39,235 nt of DNA from an uncultured Veillonellaceae bacterium. Its GTDB lineage: Bacteria > Bacillota > Negativicutes > Selenomonadales > Selenomonadaceae. The DNA lies in assembly GCA_900316275.1 (NCBI GenBank), contig ONCF01000028.1, positions 1 to 39,235 on the forward strand, read 5' to 3'. Shown here in pieces: positions 32,250 through 39,235 of the stretch (its first letter is position 1; each line of letters opens with the position of its first letter). The notes under the pieces were generated by a model. That model ran no database searches. It worked only from the letters and a program-made list of their open reading frames with translations, and had not been told where the DNA came from. The translations under genes were made by a program, and so were the position numbers.

Positions 32250-33016
32250 TGGCAGAGCTGTTAAAAGCGGAGAATGTCTCCGAGGTCTTCGGCGGCCTGA
32301 AGGCCGTCTCTGACTTCAATTTCCATATCAACCGCGGCGAGCTCGTCGGCCTCATCGGGCCGAACGGCGCGGGCAAGACGACGGCGTTCAACCTGTTCAC
32401 GGGCGTCTATGCGCCGACGACGGGCGAAATCACGTTTGACGGCAAGAGCATTGTGGGGCTGAAACCTTACGACATCACGAAGCGCGGTATCGCGCGCACG
32501 TTCCAGAACATCCGTTTGTTCTCGGAGCTCTCGGTGCTGGACAACGTCAAAATCGCCTATCATACGAATATAAAATACAGCCTCGTGGAGTCCGTGCTGC
32601 GTATCGGGCGCTATTTCAAAGAGGAAGAGGAGACGGAGGACGAGGCCTACAAGCTGCTGAAAATCTTCCACCTCGAGGACAAGGCACACGAGACGGCGAA
32701 GAACCTGCCGTACGGCGCGCAGCGCCGTTTGGAAATCGCGCGCGCGCTCGCGACGAAGCCAAAATTGCTGCTGCTCGATGAACCGGCTGCGGGCATGAAC
32801 CCGCAGGAGACGAAAGAGCTCATGCAGATGATTCAGTGGATTCGCAAGGAGTTCAACCTGACCGTGCTGCTCATTGAGCATGATATGAGCCTCGTTATGG
32901 GTATCTGCGAGCGCATCTACGTGCTGGAGTACGGCGTCATCATCGCCGAGGGTACGCCGGCAGAAATTAAGGAAAATCCGGAAGTTATCCGGGCCTATCT
33001 GGGAGGCGAGGACTGA
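32249..33016 (+). CDS. livG: Branched-chain amino acid ABC transporter ATP-binding protein
   Basis: 255 residues. Walker A GPNGAGKTT near 34, Q-loop in RTFQNIRLF, signature-like YGAQRRLEIARAL (LivG-type in place of LSGGQ) and Walker B LLLLDEPAAGMNP, with the switch His in LLIEHDMS. The C-terminal GTPAEIKENPEVIRAYLG is typical. It pairs with LivF to power import. It overlaps both neighbours by TGATG junctions. Confidence 0.94.
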   Translation: MAELLKAENVSEVFGGLKAVSDFNFHINRGELVGLIGPNGAGKTTAFNLFTGVYAPTTGEITFDGKSIVGLKPYDITKRGIARTFQNIRLFSELSVLDNVKIAYHTNIKYSLVESVLRIGRYFKEEEETEDEAYKLLKIFHLEDKAHETAKNLPYGAQRRLEIARALATKPKLLLLDEPAAGMNPQETKELMQMIQWIRKEFNLTVLLIEHDMSLVMGICERIYVLEYGVIIAEGTPAEIKENPEVIRAYLGGED

Positions 33017-33732
33017 TGGCCGAGACACTGCTGAAAATCGATGATATCAACGTCTACTACGGGGCCATCCATGCCATTAAAGGCATCAGCCTCGAGGTGC
33101 ACCAGGGCGAAATCGTCACCTTGATTGGCGCGAACGGCGCGGGTAAGTCCACGACGTTGCGCACGATTTCTGGTTTATTGAAGCCGAAAACGGGCAGCAT
33201 CACGTTCATGGGCAAGGATATTGCGGGCGAGCCTGCGCATAAAATCGTGCGTGAGGGTATCTCGCAGGTGCCGGAGGGACGCCGTGTCTTCGCGGAGATG
33301 ACTGTGCGGGAAAACCTCGACCTCGGCGCGTTCACGCGCACGGATAAGGCAGCCATCGCCAGTGACCTCGACATGGTGTACGGCCTGTTCCCGCGCCTCA
33401 AGGAGCGTGCGAACCAGGTTGCGGGTACGCTCTCGGGCGGCGAGCAGCAAATGCTCGCCATGGGCCGTGCGCTCATGAGCCAGCCGAAACTGCTGTTGCT
33501 CGACGAGCCCTCGATGGGTCTCGCGCCCATGCTCATCCGCGAGATTTTTAACATCATCGTGGATATCAATAAGAAGGGCACGACCGTTCTGCTCGTGGAG
33601 CAGAACGCGAACATGGCGCTTTCCATCGCTAACCGCGCTTACGTGCTGGAGACGGGTCGCATCACGCTCAGCGGCCCCGCGAGCGAGCTCGCGGCCAGTG
33701 AGGATGTGCGCAAGGCATATTTGGGCGGTTAA
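33016..33732 (+). CDS. livF: Branched-chain amino acid ABC transporter ATP-binding protein
   Basis: 238 residues. Walker A GANGAGKST, VPEGRRVFAEMTVRENL, signature LSGGEQQMLAMGRALM, Walker B LLLLDEPSMGLAP and the switch residue region LLVEQNANMAL. Second nucleotide-binding subunit, closing the livKHMGF set. The CBS-ACT gene starts 95 bases later without a clear terminator between them. Confidence 0.94.
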   Translation: MAETLLKIDDINVYYGAIHAIKGISLEVHQGEIVTLIGANGAGKSTTLRTISGLLKPKTGSITFMGKDIAGEPAHKIVREGISQVPEGRRVFAEMTVRENLDLGAFTRTDKAAIASDLDMVYGLFPRLKERANQVAGTLSGGEQQMLAMGRALMSQPKLLLLDEPSMGLAPMLIREIFNIIVDINKKGTTVLLVEQNANMALSIANRAYVLETGRITLSGPASELAASEDVRKAYLGG

Positions 33733-33827
33733 TATTTGCCTCGACAAAGGAAAACGCACTTTTTTAGCGAATATCTTCAGTATAAGCAAACAGCGAACTA
33801 TTAAGCTGCTAAGGAGGCTGATGATAC

Positions 33828-34472
33828 ATGTTCGTAGCAAATCGTATGGCCAAAAATCCCGTGACGGTTACACCGGACGTCTCGCTCGATGAGGCGGCCA
33901 CGCTGATGAAAAAAGGCCATTTCCGCCGCCTGCCAGTTGTGGACGCCGGCAAGCTCGTGGGTTTTTTCAGCGACCGTGACCTCATGCGTGTGGCCCCGTC
34001 GCCGGCGACGACGCTCTCCCGCTATGAGGAGCGCTCGCTGCTCGACAAAATGACGGTGCGGGACGTCATGGTGAAAAACGTCATCACGGTCGACGAGGAC
34101 GCGACGCTCGAGGAAGCGGCGCTCATCATGTACAACCACAAAATCGGCGGTCTGCCCGTGCTCTCGAGCGTGGGCGCCGTCGTGGGCGTCATTACGGAGA
34201 CGGACATCTTCAAGGCGTTCGTCGACGTCATGGGCCTGCAGGAGGGCAAGGAACGCCTGACCGTGCACACGAACAACAAGGTCGGCGTCGTGGCCGATAT
34301 CGCGGATATTTTCCGTGAGCAGGGCGTCTCCATGGACAGTTTTGTGACGAGCCCGAACGGTGACGGCACCTATGACCTCATCATCCGTGGCGATATCCTC
34401 GATGTCGAGGGCATGAAGGCCAAAATCGAGGCTGCGGGCTATGAGGTCGTGCACACGGCGAAGATTGGCTGA
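33828..34472 (+). CDS. CBS-pair and ACT-domain protein (AcuB-like)
   Basis: 214 residues with AGGAGG at 33811-33816. Two CBS motifs form a Bateman module (about 1-60 and 75-135: FVANRMAKNPVTVTPDVSLDEA, MTVRDVMVKNVITVDEDATLEEA, GVITETDIFKAFVD). An ACT domain follows at about 142-210 (RLTVHTNNKVGVVADIADIFREQG). CBS pairs bind adenine nucleotides, ACT domains small ligands, usually amino acids. It resembles Bacillus AcuB. Its place right after livF, with no terminator, suggests it senses branched-chain amino acids or energy state in connection with the transporter; no DNA-binding domain is present, so it would act on a protein partner. Confidence 0.85.
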   Translation: MFVANRMAKNPVTVTPDVSLDEAATLMKKGHFRRLPVVDAGKLVGFFSDRDLMRVAPSPATTLSRYEERSLLDKMTVRDVMVKNVITVDEDATLEEAALIMYNHKIGGLPVLSSVGAVVGVITETDIFKAFVDVMGLQEGKERLTVHTNNKVGVVADIADIFREQGVSMDSFVTSPNGDGTYDLIIRGDILDVEGMKAKIEAAGYEVVHTAKIG

Positions 34473-34520
34473 ACCGCAAGGTGCATGAGCAATACAAGTA
34501 CATAGCAACGATAGCAATGG

Positions 34521-34564
34521 CGCTATTTTCTGGCAGATGACTGCGGGAAAATAGCGTCGTTTTG
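34521..34564 (+). terminator. Terminator after the CBS-ACT gene
   Basis: CGCTATTTTC (34521-34530) pairs perfectly with GAAAATAGCG (34547-34556), with CAG/CTG inside, followed by TCGTTTT. Confidence 0.75.
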
Positions 34565-34626
34565 CGACATTGTGCTTTGTATACATATAAACTTAACAAG
34601 ATGCGAGAAATTTTATTTAAACCGTC

Positions 34627-34655
34627 TTGCACATGTATACACTCCATGATATAAT
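34627..34655 (+). promoter_or_regulatory. Promoter of the TAXI-TRAP operon
   Basis: TTGCAC (34627-34632), a 17-base spacer and TATAAT (34650-34655). Confidence 0.8.
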
Positions 34656-34706
34656 TGCATATGTCTTATAAAGAATATATATAGAGAAGGATGCGGAGGG
34701 ATTTAT

Positions 34707-35687
34707 ATGCAGTTCCATTTTACCAAAGCGAAGAAGCTGCTGGCAGCTGGTCTGCTGGCCGTGGCAGCCGTGACGGCTGTGGCCGGCTGTGGCGGCGGTG
34801 ACCAGGCAGCACAGAAACAGTTCCTGAACATCGGCACGGGCGGCACGGCTGGTACGTACTACCCCATCGGCGGCGCCATGGCCGAGATTCTCAACAACAA
34901 TATCAAGGGCATGAACGCGAGTGCGCAGAGCACGGGCGCGTCTGTGGCGAATATCAACATGTTGAAAGAGGGCTCCATCGACCTCGCCATCGTGCAGAAC
35001 GATATTACGTACTACGCGGTGAACGGCACGGAGATGTTCAAGGATAACGCGGTCAAGAACATCAAGGGTATTGCGACGCTGTATCCTGAGACCTGCCAGT
35101 TCGTGACGCTCGACAGCAGCGGCATTAAGAGTATCGCTGACCTCAAGGGCAAGCGCGTGGCCGTCGGCGCAGCCGGCTCCGGTGCCGAGGCCAACGCCCG
35201 TCAGATTCTCGAGGCCTATGGCATTACCTACGATGACATCACGGTGCAGTACCTCTCCTTCGGCGAGGGTGCCAGCGCGCTGAAAGACGGCAACGTCGAC
35301 GCGGCGTTCGTGACGGCGGGCTATCCGACGGCGTCCGTGCAGGATATCTCCTCGCAGAACAAAATCCGTCTGCTGCCGGTCGGCGATAAAGAGGCCGACG
35401 CGCTGATTGCAAAATATCCGTTCTACACGAAGACCACGGTACCGGCCGGTACCTATGCGGGCTTCGACGAGGAGGTCAAGACGATTTCCGTTATGTCCAT
35501 GCTCGTGGCGAACGACAAGGTTGACGACAAGCTCGGCTATGACATCGCCAAGGCCATCTTCACGAACCTCGACCGTATCGTGGCTGCCCACTCCGTCGGC
35601 AAGCTCATCACGGTAGAGGGCGCGCAGAAGGGCATGTCGCTCGATATGAATGCGGGTGCCAAGAAGTTCTTTGACGAGAAAAAATAA
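34707..35687 (+). CDS. TAXI-family TRAP transporter substrate-binding protein
   Basis: 326 residues; GCGGAGGG upstream. The signal peptide ends in the lipobox VAGC, predicting a lipoprotein. The TAXI hallmark is IGTGGTAGTYYPIGGAMAEI, followed by STGASVANINMLKEGSIDLAIVQND, and GKRVAVGAAGSGAEANARQIL in the second lobe. TAXI proteins deliver organic acids or amino acids such as glutamate to a fused TRAP membrane subunit; the ligand is unknown here. A hairpin after it gives it extra expression over the membrane gene. Confidence 0.93.
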   Translation: MQFHFTKAKKLLAAGLLAVAAVTAVAGCGGGDQAAQKQFLNIGTGGTAGTYYPIGGAMAEILNNNIKGMNASAQSTGASVANINMLKEGSIDLAIVQNDITYYAVNGTEMFKDNAVKNIKGIATLYPETCQFVTLDSSGIKSIADLKGKRVAVGAAGSGAEANARQILEAYGITYDDITVQYLSFGEGASALKDGNVDAAFVTAGYPTASVQDISSQNKIRLLPVGDKEADALIAKYPFYTKTTVPAGTYAGFDEEVKTISVMSMLVANDKVDDKLGYDIAKAIFTNLDRIVAAHSVGKLITVEGAQKGMSLDMNAGAKKFFDEKK

Positions 35688-35728
35688 TGCTGGCAGGCTC
35701 TGAGCCCGTCAACATCTACGGCAAAGGG

Positions 35729-35753
35729 GCCTTCCTGCGGGAAGGCTTCTTTT
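35729..35753 (+). terminator. Hairpin between the TAXI gene and the DUF1850 gene
   Basis: GCCTTCC (35729-35735) with GGAAGGC (35740-35746) and a four-base loop, then TTCTTTT. Probably a partial terminator inside the operon. Confidence 0.7.
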
Positions 35754-35772
35754 GTGACAAGAAGGTGGCGCA

Positions 35773-36273
35773 GTGGATAAATGGTGGCGGCGTCCGTGCC
35801 CCGTGGCCTGTCTCGTGGCCGTGCTGCTCGCGCTGGCGCACATCCTGAGCCAGCCCTGCTTCTGCCTCTATGTGCAGGGCACGCGGCTGGCGGCAGTGCC
35901 CGCGCGGGCCGGGCTCCCCTTTACCATCCAGTTCCGCCACTCCGTGCAGAAAACGCCGGTGTGGGAAAATCTGCAGGTGGAGGCTGACGGCTCACTCACG
36001 CTGCTCTCCACGCGCTACCAGTCGTTCGGCGTGGGGCTGCCGTTCCTGGAGGGGGAGGGTGACTTCCGCGAGGAGGGCGACTACTTCATCTTTGACCACA
36101 TGGACAGGCATTTCCCGCAGCTTACGCTGCGCACGGGCGTGGGCACGCGCCTGACGCTCACGGTGGCGGGGCGCGAGTACCGGCTCTACGAGCAGTACGC
36201 GCCCGGCACGCGCGTCGACCTCGTCGTGCTGCCGCTCTGGCGGCTCGCCCTGTGGCGGCCGACGGGCAACTGA
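35773..36273 (+). CDS. DUF1850 protein of the TAXI-TRAP system
   Basis: 166 residues from GTG 35773, with AAGGTGG upstream. One N-terminal membrane helix (VACLVAVLLALAHIL) anchors a small periplasmic beta domain with FTIQFRHSVQKTPVWE and, later, YQSFGVGLPF, the conserved parts of DUF1850. Genes of this family usually lie between a TAXI binding protein and the fused TRAP membrane subunit, as here. Its biochemical role is not established; help in coupling or assembling the transporter is inference. Confidence 0.85.
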   Translation: MDKWWRRPCPVACLVAVLLALAHILSQPCFCLYVQGTRLAAVPARAGLPFTIQFRHSVQKTPVWENLQVEADGSLTLLSTRYQSFGVGLPFLEGEGDFREEGDYFIFDHMDRHFPQLTLRTGVGTRLTLTVAGREYRLYEQYAPGTRVDLVVLPLWRLALWRPTGN

Positions 36274-36326
36274 TTTTTAGACTCTCAAAATAATTTCAGT
36301 GACTTTAGAAAGGACTATGACCGCTT

Positions 36327-38288
36327 ATGCAAGAGAAAACATCTGACCAGACGCTGCAAGAGGCGCAGGACAGAGCGGCCGAAGTACTGAAAAAGTACGA
36401 TAAGGACTCCAATACCATGGTGTATACGGGCATCATGAGCAAGTTCGTGGCGGCGCTGGCCATCGCGTTCTCGATTTTTCAGCTGTATACGGCGACGTTC
36501 GGCGTGCTCGACGCACAGTTGCAACGCGCCGTGCATTTGAGCTTCGGCCTCGCGCTCGTGTACCTGCTGTACCCGAGCCGCAAGAACTGGTCGCGGCACA
36601 AAATCCACTGGGTGGACGTGGGCCTGGCTGTACTGGCCGCCGCGTCGCCGCTCTACATCATTCTCGATTACCAGAACCTCGTGCTGCGCGCGGGCATGGT
36701 GACGCAGACAGACCTCATCATGGGCGTGCTGGGCATCGTGCTCGTCATTGAGGCCACGCGCCGTGTCGTCGGCCTGCCCATGGTCTGCGTTGTGCTGGCG
36801 TTTCTCGCCTATGCGTTCGCAGGCCCGTACATGCCGGGCGTGCTCGCGCACCGCGGCCTGACCGTGAACCAGCTCGTGAGCCACCTCTATTTCACGACCG
36901 AGGGCATTTTCGGTATTCCGCTGGGTGTCTCGGCGACGTTCATCTTCCTCTTCATTCTGTTCGGCGCCTACCTCGAGTCCACGGGCCTGGGTAAGTTCTT
37001 CATCGACCTTGCCAACGCTATCGCGGGCTGGGCGAGTGGTGGCCCGGCGAAGGTCGCCGTGCTGTCCTCAGGCCTCATGGGCACGGTCTCGGGCAGCTCC
37101 GTGGCCAACGTCGTGGGCACGGGCTCGCTGACCATCCCCATGATGAAAAAGCTCGGCTATCACAAGAATTTCGCGGGCGCCGTCGAGGCAGCGGCCTCCA
37201 CGGGCGGCCAGCTCATGCCGCCGGTAATGGGTGCCGCGGCGTTCCTCATGGCGGAGTTCGTGGGTGTGCCGTACATTGACATCGTCAAGGCGGCCGTCAT
37301 CCCGGCGATGCTCTATTTCATCGGCGTCTGGCTCGGCGTGCATTTCGAGGCCAAGCGCAGCAACCTCAAGGGTATCCCGCGTGATCAGCTGCCGAAAATC
37401 GGCAACCTGCTCAAGGAGCGCGGCCATCTCGCACTGCCGCTCATCATCATCGTCTATCTGCTCGTCTCGGGCTATACGCCGATGCGCGCGGCCCTCGTGG
37501 CCATCGTGCTGGCCATTCTCTGCTCGGCCCTGCGTAAATCCACGCGCATGCAGCCGATTGAAATCGTGCGCGGCCTCGAGAACGGCGCGCGCAACGTGCT
37601 CTCCGTGCTCGTGGCCTGCGCGGCGGCCGGTATCGTTATCGGTGTCGTGACGAAGACGGGCGTGGGCCTGAAGCTGGCCTCGGGCTTGCTCGACCTCTCG
37701 GGCGGTCTGCTCATCCCGACGATGTTCTTTACCATGATTACGGCCATCGTGCTCGGCATGGGCGTACCGACGACGGCAAACTACGTCATCACCTCGACGA
37801 TTGCCGCACCGGCACTCGTACAGATGGGCGTGCCGGTGCTCTGCGCGCACATGTTCGTGTTCTACTTCGGCATTATCGCCGACGTGACGCCACCGGTTGC
37901 GCTCGCTGCGTTCGCGGGCTCAGGTATTGCGGGCGGCAATCCGCTCTGGACCGGCGTCAACGCCTCGAAACTGGCCATCGCGGCCTTTATCATCCCGTAC
38001 ATGTTCGTGCTCTCCCCCGTGTTGCTGATGATAGACGCGACGCCGTTCGCGCTCATCAGCACGACACTCACGGCCATCATCGGCATGATTGCGCTCTCGT
38101 CGGCGCTTATCGGCTATCTCGCCGACAACTGCTATACGCCCGAGCGTATCATCCTCATCGCGGGCGGCCTGCTGCTTATCAAGCCGGGCCTGCTCACCGA
38201 CGCCGTCGGCCTCGTGCTGTTCCTCGGCGTGCTGTTCTTCCAGCTGCGCCGCCACAAAAACAAGCAGGCACAGACAGTGCAGGCGTAA
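36327..38288 (+). CDS. TRAP transporter fused 4TM/12TM membrane subunit
   Basis: 653 residues. The small DctQ-like 4-helix part and the large DctM-like part are fused, as is normal for TAXI-type systems. Features include SLYIILDYQNLVLRAG in the first part, and FGAYLESTGLGKFFIDLA, MGTVSGSSVANVVGTGSLTIPMMKK, AAASTGGQLMPPVMGAAAFLMAEF and MGVPTTANYVITSTIAAPAL in the transport domain. It uses an ion gradient, usually Na+, to import the TAXI protein's ligand through the inner membrane. AAAGGA lies upstream of ATG 36327. Confidence 0.94.
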   Translation: MQEKTSDQTLQEAQDRAAEVLKKYDKDSNTMVYTGIMSKFVAALAIAFSIFQLYTATFGVLDAQLQRAVHLSFGLALVYLLYPSRKNWSRHKIHWVDVGLAVLAAASPLYIILDYQNLVLRAGMVTQTDLIMGVLGIVLVIEATRRVVGLPMVCVVLAFLAYAFAGPYMPGVLAHRGLTVNQLVSHLYFTTEGIFGIPLGVSATFIFLFILFGAYLESTGLGKFFIDLANAIAGWASGGPAKVAVLSSGLMGTVSGSSVANVVGTGSLTIPMMKKLGYHKNFAGAVEAAASTGGQLMPPVMGAAAFLMAEFVGVPYIDIVKAAVIPAMLYFIGVWLGVHFEAKRSNLKGIPRDQLPKIGNLLKERGHLALPLIIIVYLLVSGYTPMRAALVAIVLAILCSALRKSTRMQPIEIVRGLENGARNVLSVLVACAAAGIVIGVVTKTGVGLKLASGLLDLSGGLLIPTMFFTMITAIVLGMGVPTTANYVITSTIAAPALVQMGVPVLCAHMFVFYFGIIADVTPPVALAAFAGSGIAGGNPLWTGVNASKLAIAAFIIPYMFVLSPVLLMIDATPFALISTTLTAIIGMIALSSALIGYLADNCYTPERIILIAGGLLLIKPGLLTDAVGLVLFLGVLFFQLRRHKNKQAQTVQA

Positions 38289-38305
38289 ATTTTCTCTCGC
38301 ATCAT

Positions 38306-38342
38306 AAAATGCCGCTCGGCTTTAAGCTGGGCGGCATTTTTT
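38306..38342 (+). terminator. Terminator after the TRAP operon
   Basis: AAAATGCCGCTCGGC (38306-38320) pairs with GCTGGGCGGCATTTT (38326-38340), with two wobbles, then TT. Confidence 0.85.
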
Positions 38343-38380
38343 ATGACGGTTTGCGCAAAGAGAAAACACAAGTGGGGCAT

Positions 38381-38409
38381 TTACCGGCAGTGGTTTTTTG
38401 CGGTATAAT
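38381..38409 (+). promoter_or_regulatory. Promoter of the flavoprotein gene
   Basis: TTACCG (38381-38386), a 17-base spacer and TATAAT (38404-38409). The -35 box is poor. Confidence 0.55.
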
Positions 38410-38460
38410 AGTTGTGGTTTTCAACCTGTGTATGAGCTGTGTATTAAAGGAGTGCATACG

Positions 38461-39081
38461 ATGAAAGTTCTGGTTATTAATGCCTCGCCGCATGGCGACA
38501 AGGGCAATACGGCCGTGGCTATCCGCGAAATGGGCAAGGTGTTCGCGGCGGCCGACGTCGAGATGGAGACGGTTAATATCGGTTCGCAGGCCGTGCGCGG
38601 CTGCATCAGCTGCTACAGCTGTGCCAAGACGGGCAAATGTGTGTTCGACGATGTGGTCAACGAGCTGGCACCGAAGTTCGAGCAGGCGGATGGCCTCGTC
38701 GTGGCGACGCCCGTGTACTATGCCTCGGCGAACGGCACGCTAGTGTCCTGCCTCGACCGCCTGTTCTGCAGCACGCATTTCGACAAGCGCATGAAGGTCG
38801 GCGCGGGCATTGCCGTGGCGCGCCGCGGCGGCACGACGGCCACGTTCGATGTGCTGAATAAATATTTCACCTACTCCGGCATGCCTGTGGCCTCCAGCCA
38901 GTACTGGAACCACATCCACGGCGCGGCGCCGGGCGAGGCTGTGCAGGACGCCGAGGGCCTGCAAATCATGCGCACGCTCGCGCAGAACATGATTTTCCTC
39001 ATGCGCAGCATCGCGCTGGGCAAGGAAAAATATGGTCTGCCCGAGGCCGAGCCGGTCATCCGCACGAATTTTGTGCGTTAA
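38461..39081 (+). CDS. Isf-like iron-sulfur flavoprotein / NADPH-dependent FMN reductase family protein
   Basis: 206 residues from ATG 38461 with AAAGGAG upstream. The flavodoxin-like fold opens with KVLVINASPHGDKGNT, whose loop binds FMN phosphate. Four Cys follow in a compact C-x2-C-x2-C-x5-C (GCISCYSCAKTGKC), the iron-sulfur flavoprotein (Isf) spacing, then DDVV. ATPVYYASANGTL is the second flavin loop. It is probably a cytoplasmic electron carrier or quinone/oxygen-detoxifying reductase in an anaerobe. It has its own promoter and stands alone before tRNA-Ser. Confidence 0.85.
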   Translation: MKVLVINASPHGDKGNTAVAIREMGKVFAAADVEMETVNIGSQAVRGCISCYSCAKTGKCVFDDVVNELAPKFEQADGLVVATPVYYASANGTLVSCLDRLFCSTHFDKRMKVGAGIAVARRGGTTATFDVLNKYFTYSGMPVASSQYWNHIHGAAPGEAVQDAEGLQIMRTLAQNMIFLMRSIALGKEKYGLPEAEPVIRTNFVR

Positions 39082-39084
39082 TCC

Positions 39085-39113
39085 TTGCTTTTTAAGGATA
39101 TCTCTGGTATAAT
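39085..39113 (+). promoter_or_regulatory. Promoter of tRNA-Ser
   Basis: TTGCTT (39085-39090), a 17-base spacer and TATAAT (39108-39113), 27 bases before the tRNA. Confidence 0.7.
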
Positions 39114-39140
39114 TATTTACGTTCTTCAAGCAAAGAACAC

Positions 39141-39229
39141 GGAGAGGTGTCCGAGTGGTCGAAGGTGCTTGACTCGAAATCAAGTGTGGTGAATAGCCAC
39201 CGTGGGTTCGAATCCCACCCTCTCTGCCA
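39141..39229 (+). tRNA. tRNA-Ser, anticodon CGA
   Basis: A class II tRNA of 89 bases with CCA: acceptor GGAGAGG/CCTCTCT with a G-U end pair, anticodon stem CTTGA/TCAAG with loop CTCGAAA (anticodon CGA, reading TCG), a long variable arm (GTGTGGTGAATAGCCACC region), T arm GTGGG-TTCGAAT-CCCAC, discriminator G and encoded CCA. Confidence 0.96.
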
Positions 39230-39235
39230 TGGAAA

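Noticed and set aside
1-39235. CRISPR array
   Set aside because: No regularly spaced direct repeats with unique spacers were seen anywhere in the window.

Overview
This window reads as chromosomal DNA of a diderm (outer-membrane) Firmicute of the class Negativicutes, most likely a Selenomonadaceae relative of Selenomonas. Three things suggest this: (1) a Gram-positive style order in which mbl is followed by two flagellar rod genes; (2) in the same run, flgA, flgH and flgI, which build the P and L rings found only in bacteria with an outer membrane; (3) fermentative genes (sucCD, a lactate-dehydrogenase-family enzyme), Liv and TAXI-TRAP uptake systems and a high-G+C core with strong AGGAGG-type ribosome binding sites. 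The genus is an inference.

Layout. 1-3450 is an accessory island, visibly more A/T-rich than the rest at its left end: the 3' end of a probable helicase gene, a coupled NERD-nuclease/UvrD-like helicase, a DUF3990-type pseudogene with its surviving partner gene, and a 166-bp palindromic MITE-like element. 3577-9819 holds a secreted glucosaminidase with TPRs (-), galM, sucCD and a 2-hydroxyacid dehydrogenase of the LDH family (-). 10093-15997 is the mbl-flgF-flgG-flgA-flgH-flgI-flgJ run, closed by a terminator near 16090. 16169-22561 carries cell-envelope genes (AMIN/phosphodiester glycosidase, a SpoIVB-like S55 protein, murA) and an old-yellow-enzyme-type oxidoreductase. 22813-25509 has cstA and an Rpn-like PD-(D/E)XK protein.

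25680-27959 looks like a very small integrative element: 13-bp direct repeats of the tRNA-Arg 3' end (with CCA) bracket about 2.3 kb holding a large serine recombinase, a coupled 174-aa protein of unknown function and a 70-aa membrane protein. The recombinase stop codon lies inside tRNA-Arg(CCT). I regard this as the most interesting structure in the window.

28105-39229 is metabolic and transport DNA: a peptidoglycan-binding/3D-domain protein, a complete livKHMGF branched-chain amino acid ABC transporter followed by a CBS-ACT regulator-like protein, a TAXI-type TRAP system (binding protein, DUF1850 protein, fused membrane subunit), an Isf-like flavoprotein and tRNA-Ser(CGA). Most units have a recognisable -35/-10 promoter and a hairpin/T-run terminator, so transcription units can be drawn with fair confidence. 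Functions are assigned from motifs and remembered family features only; no database search was run.
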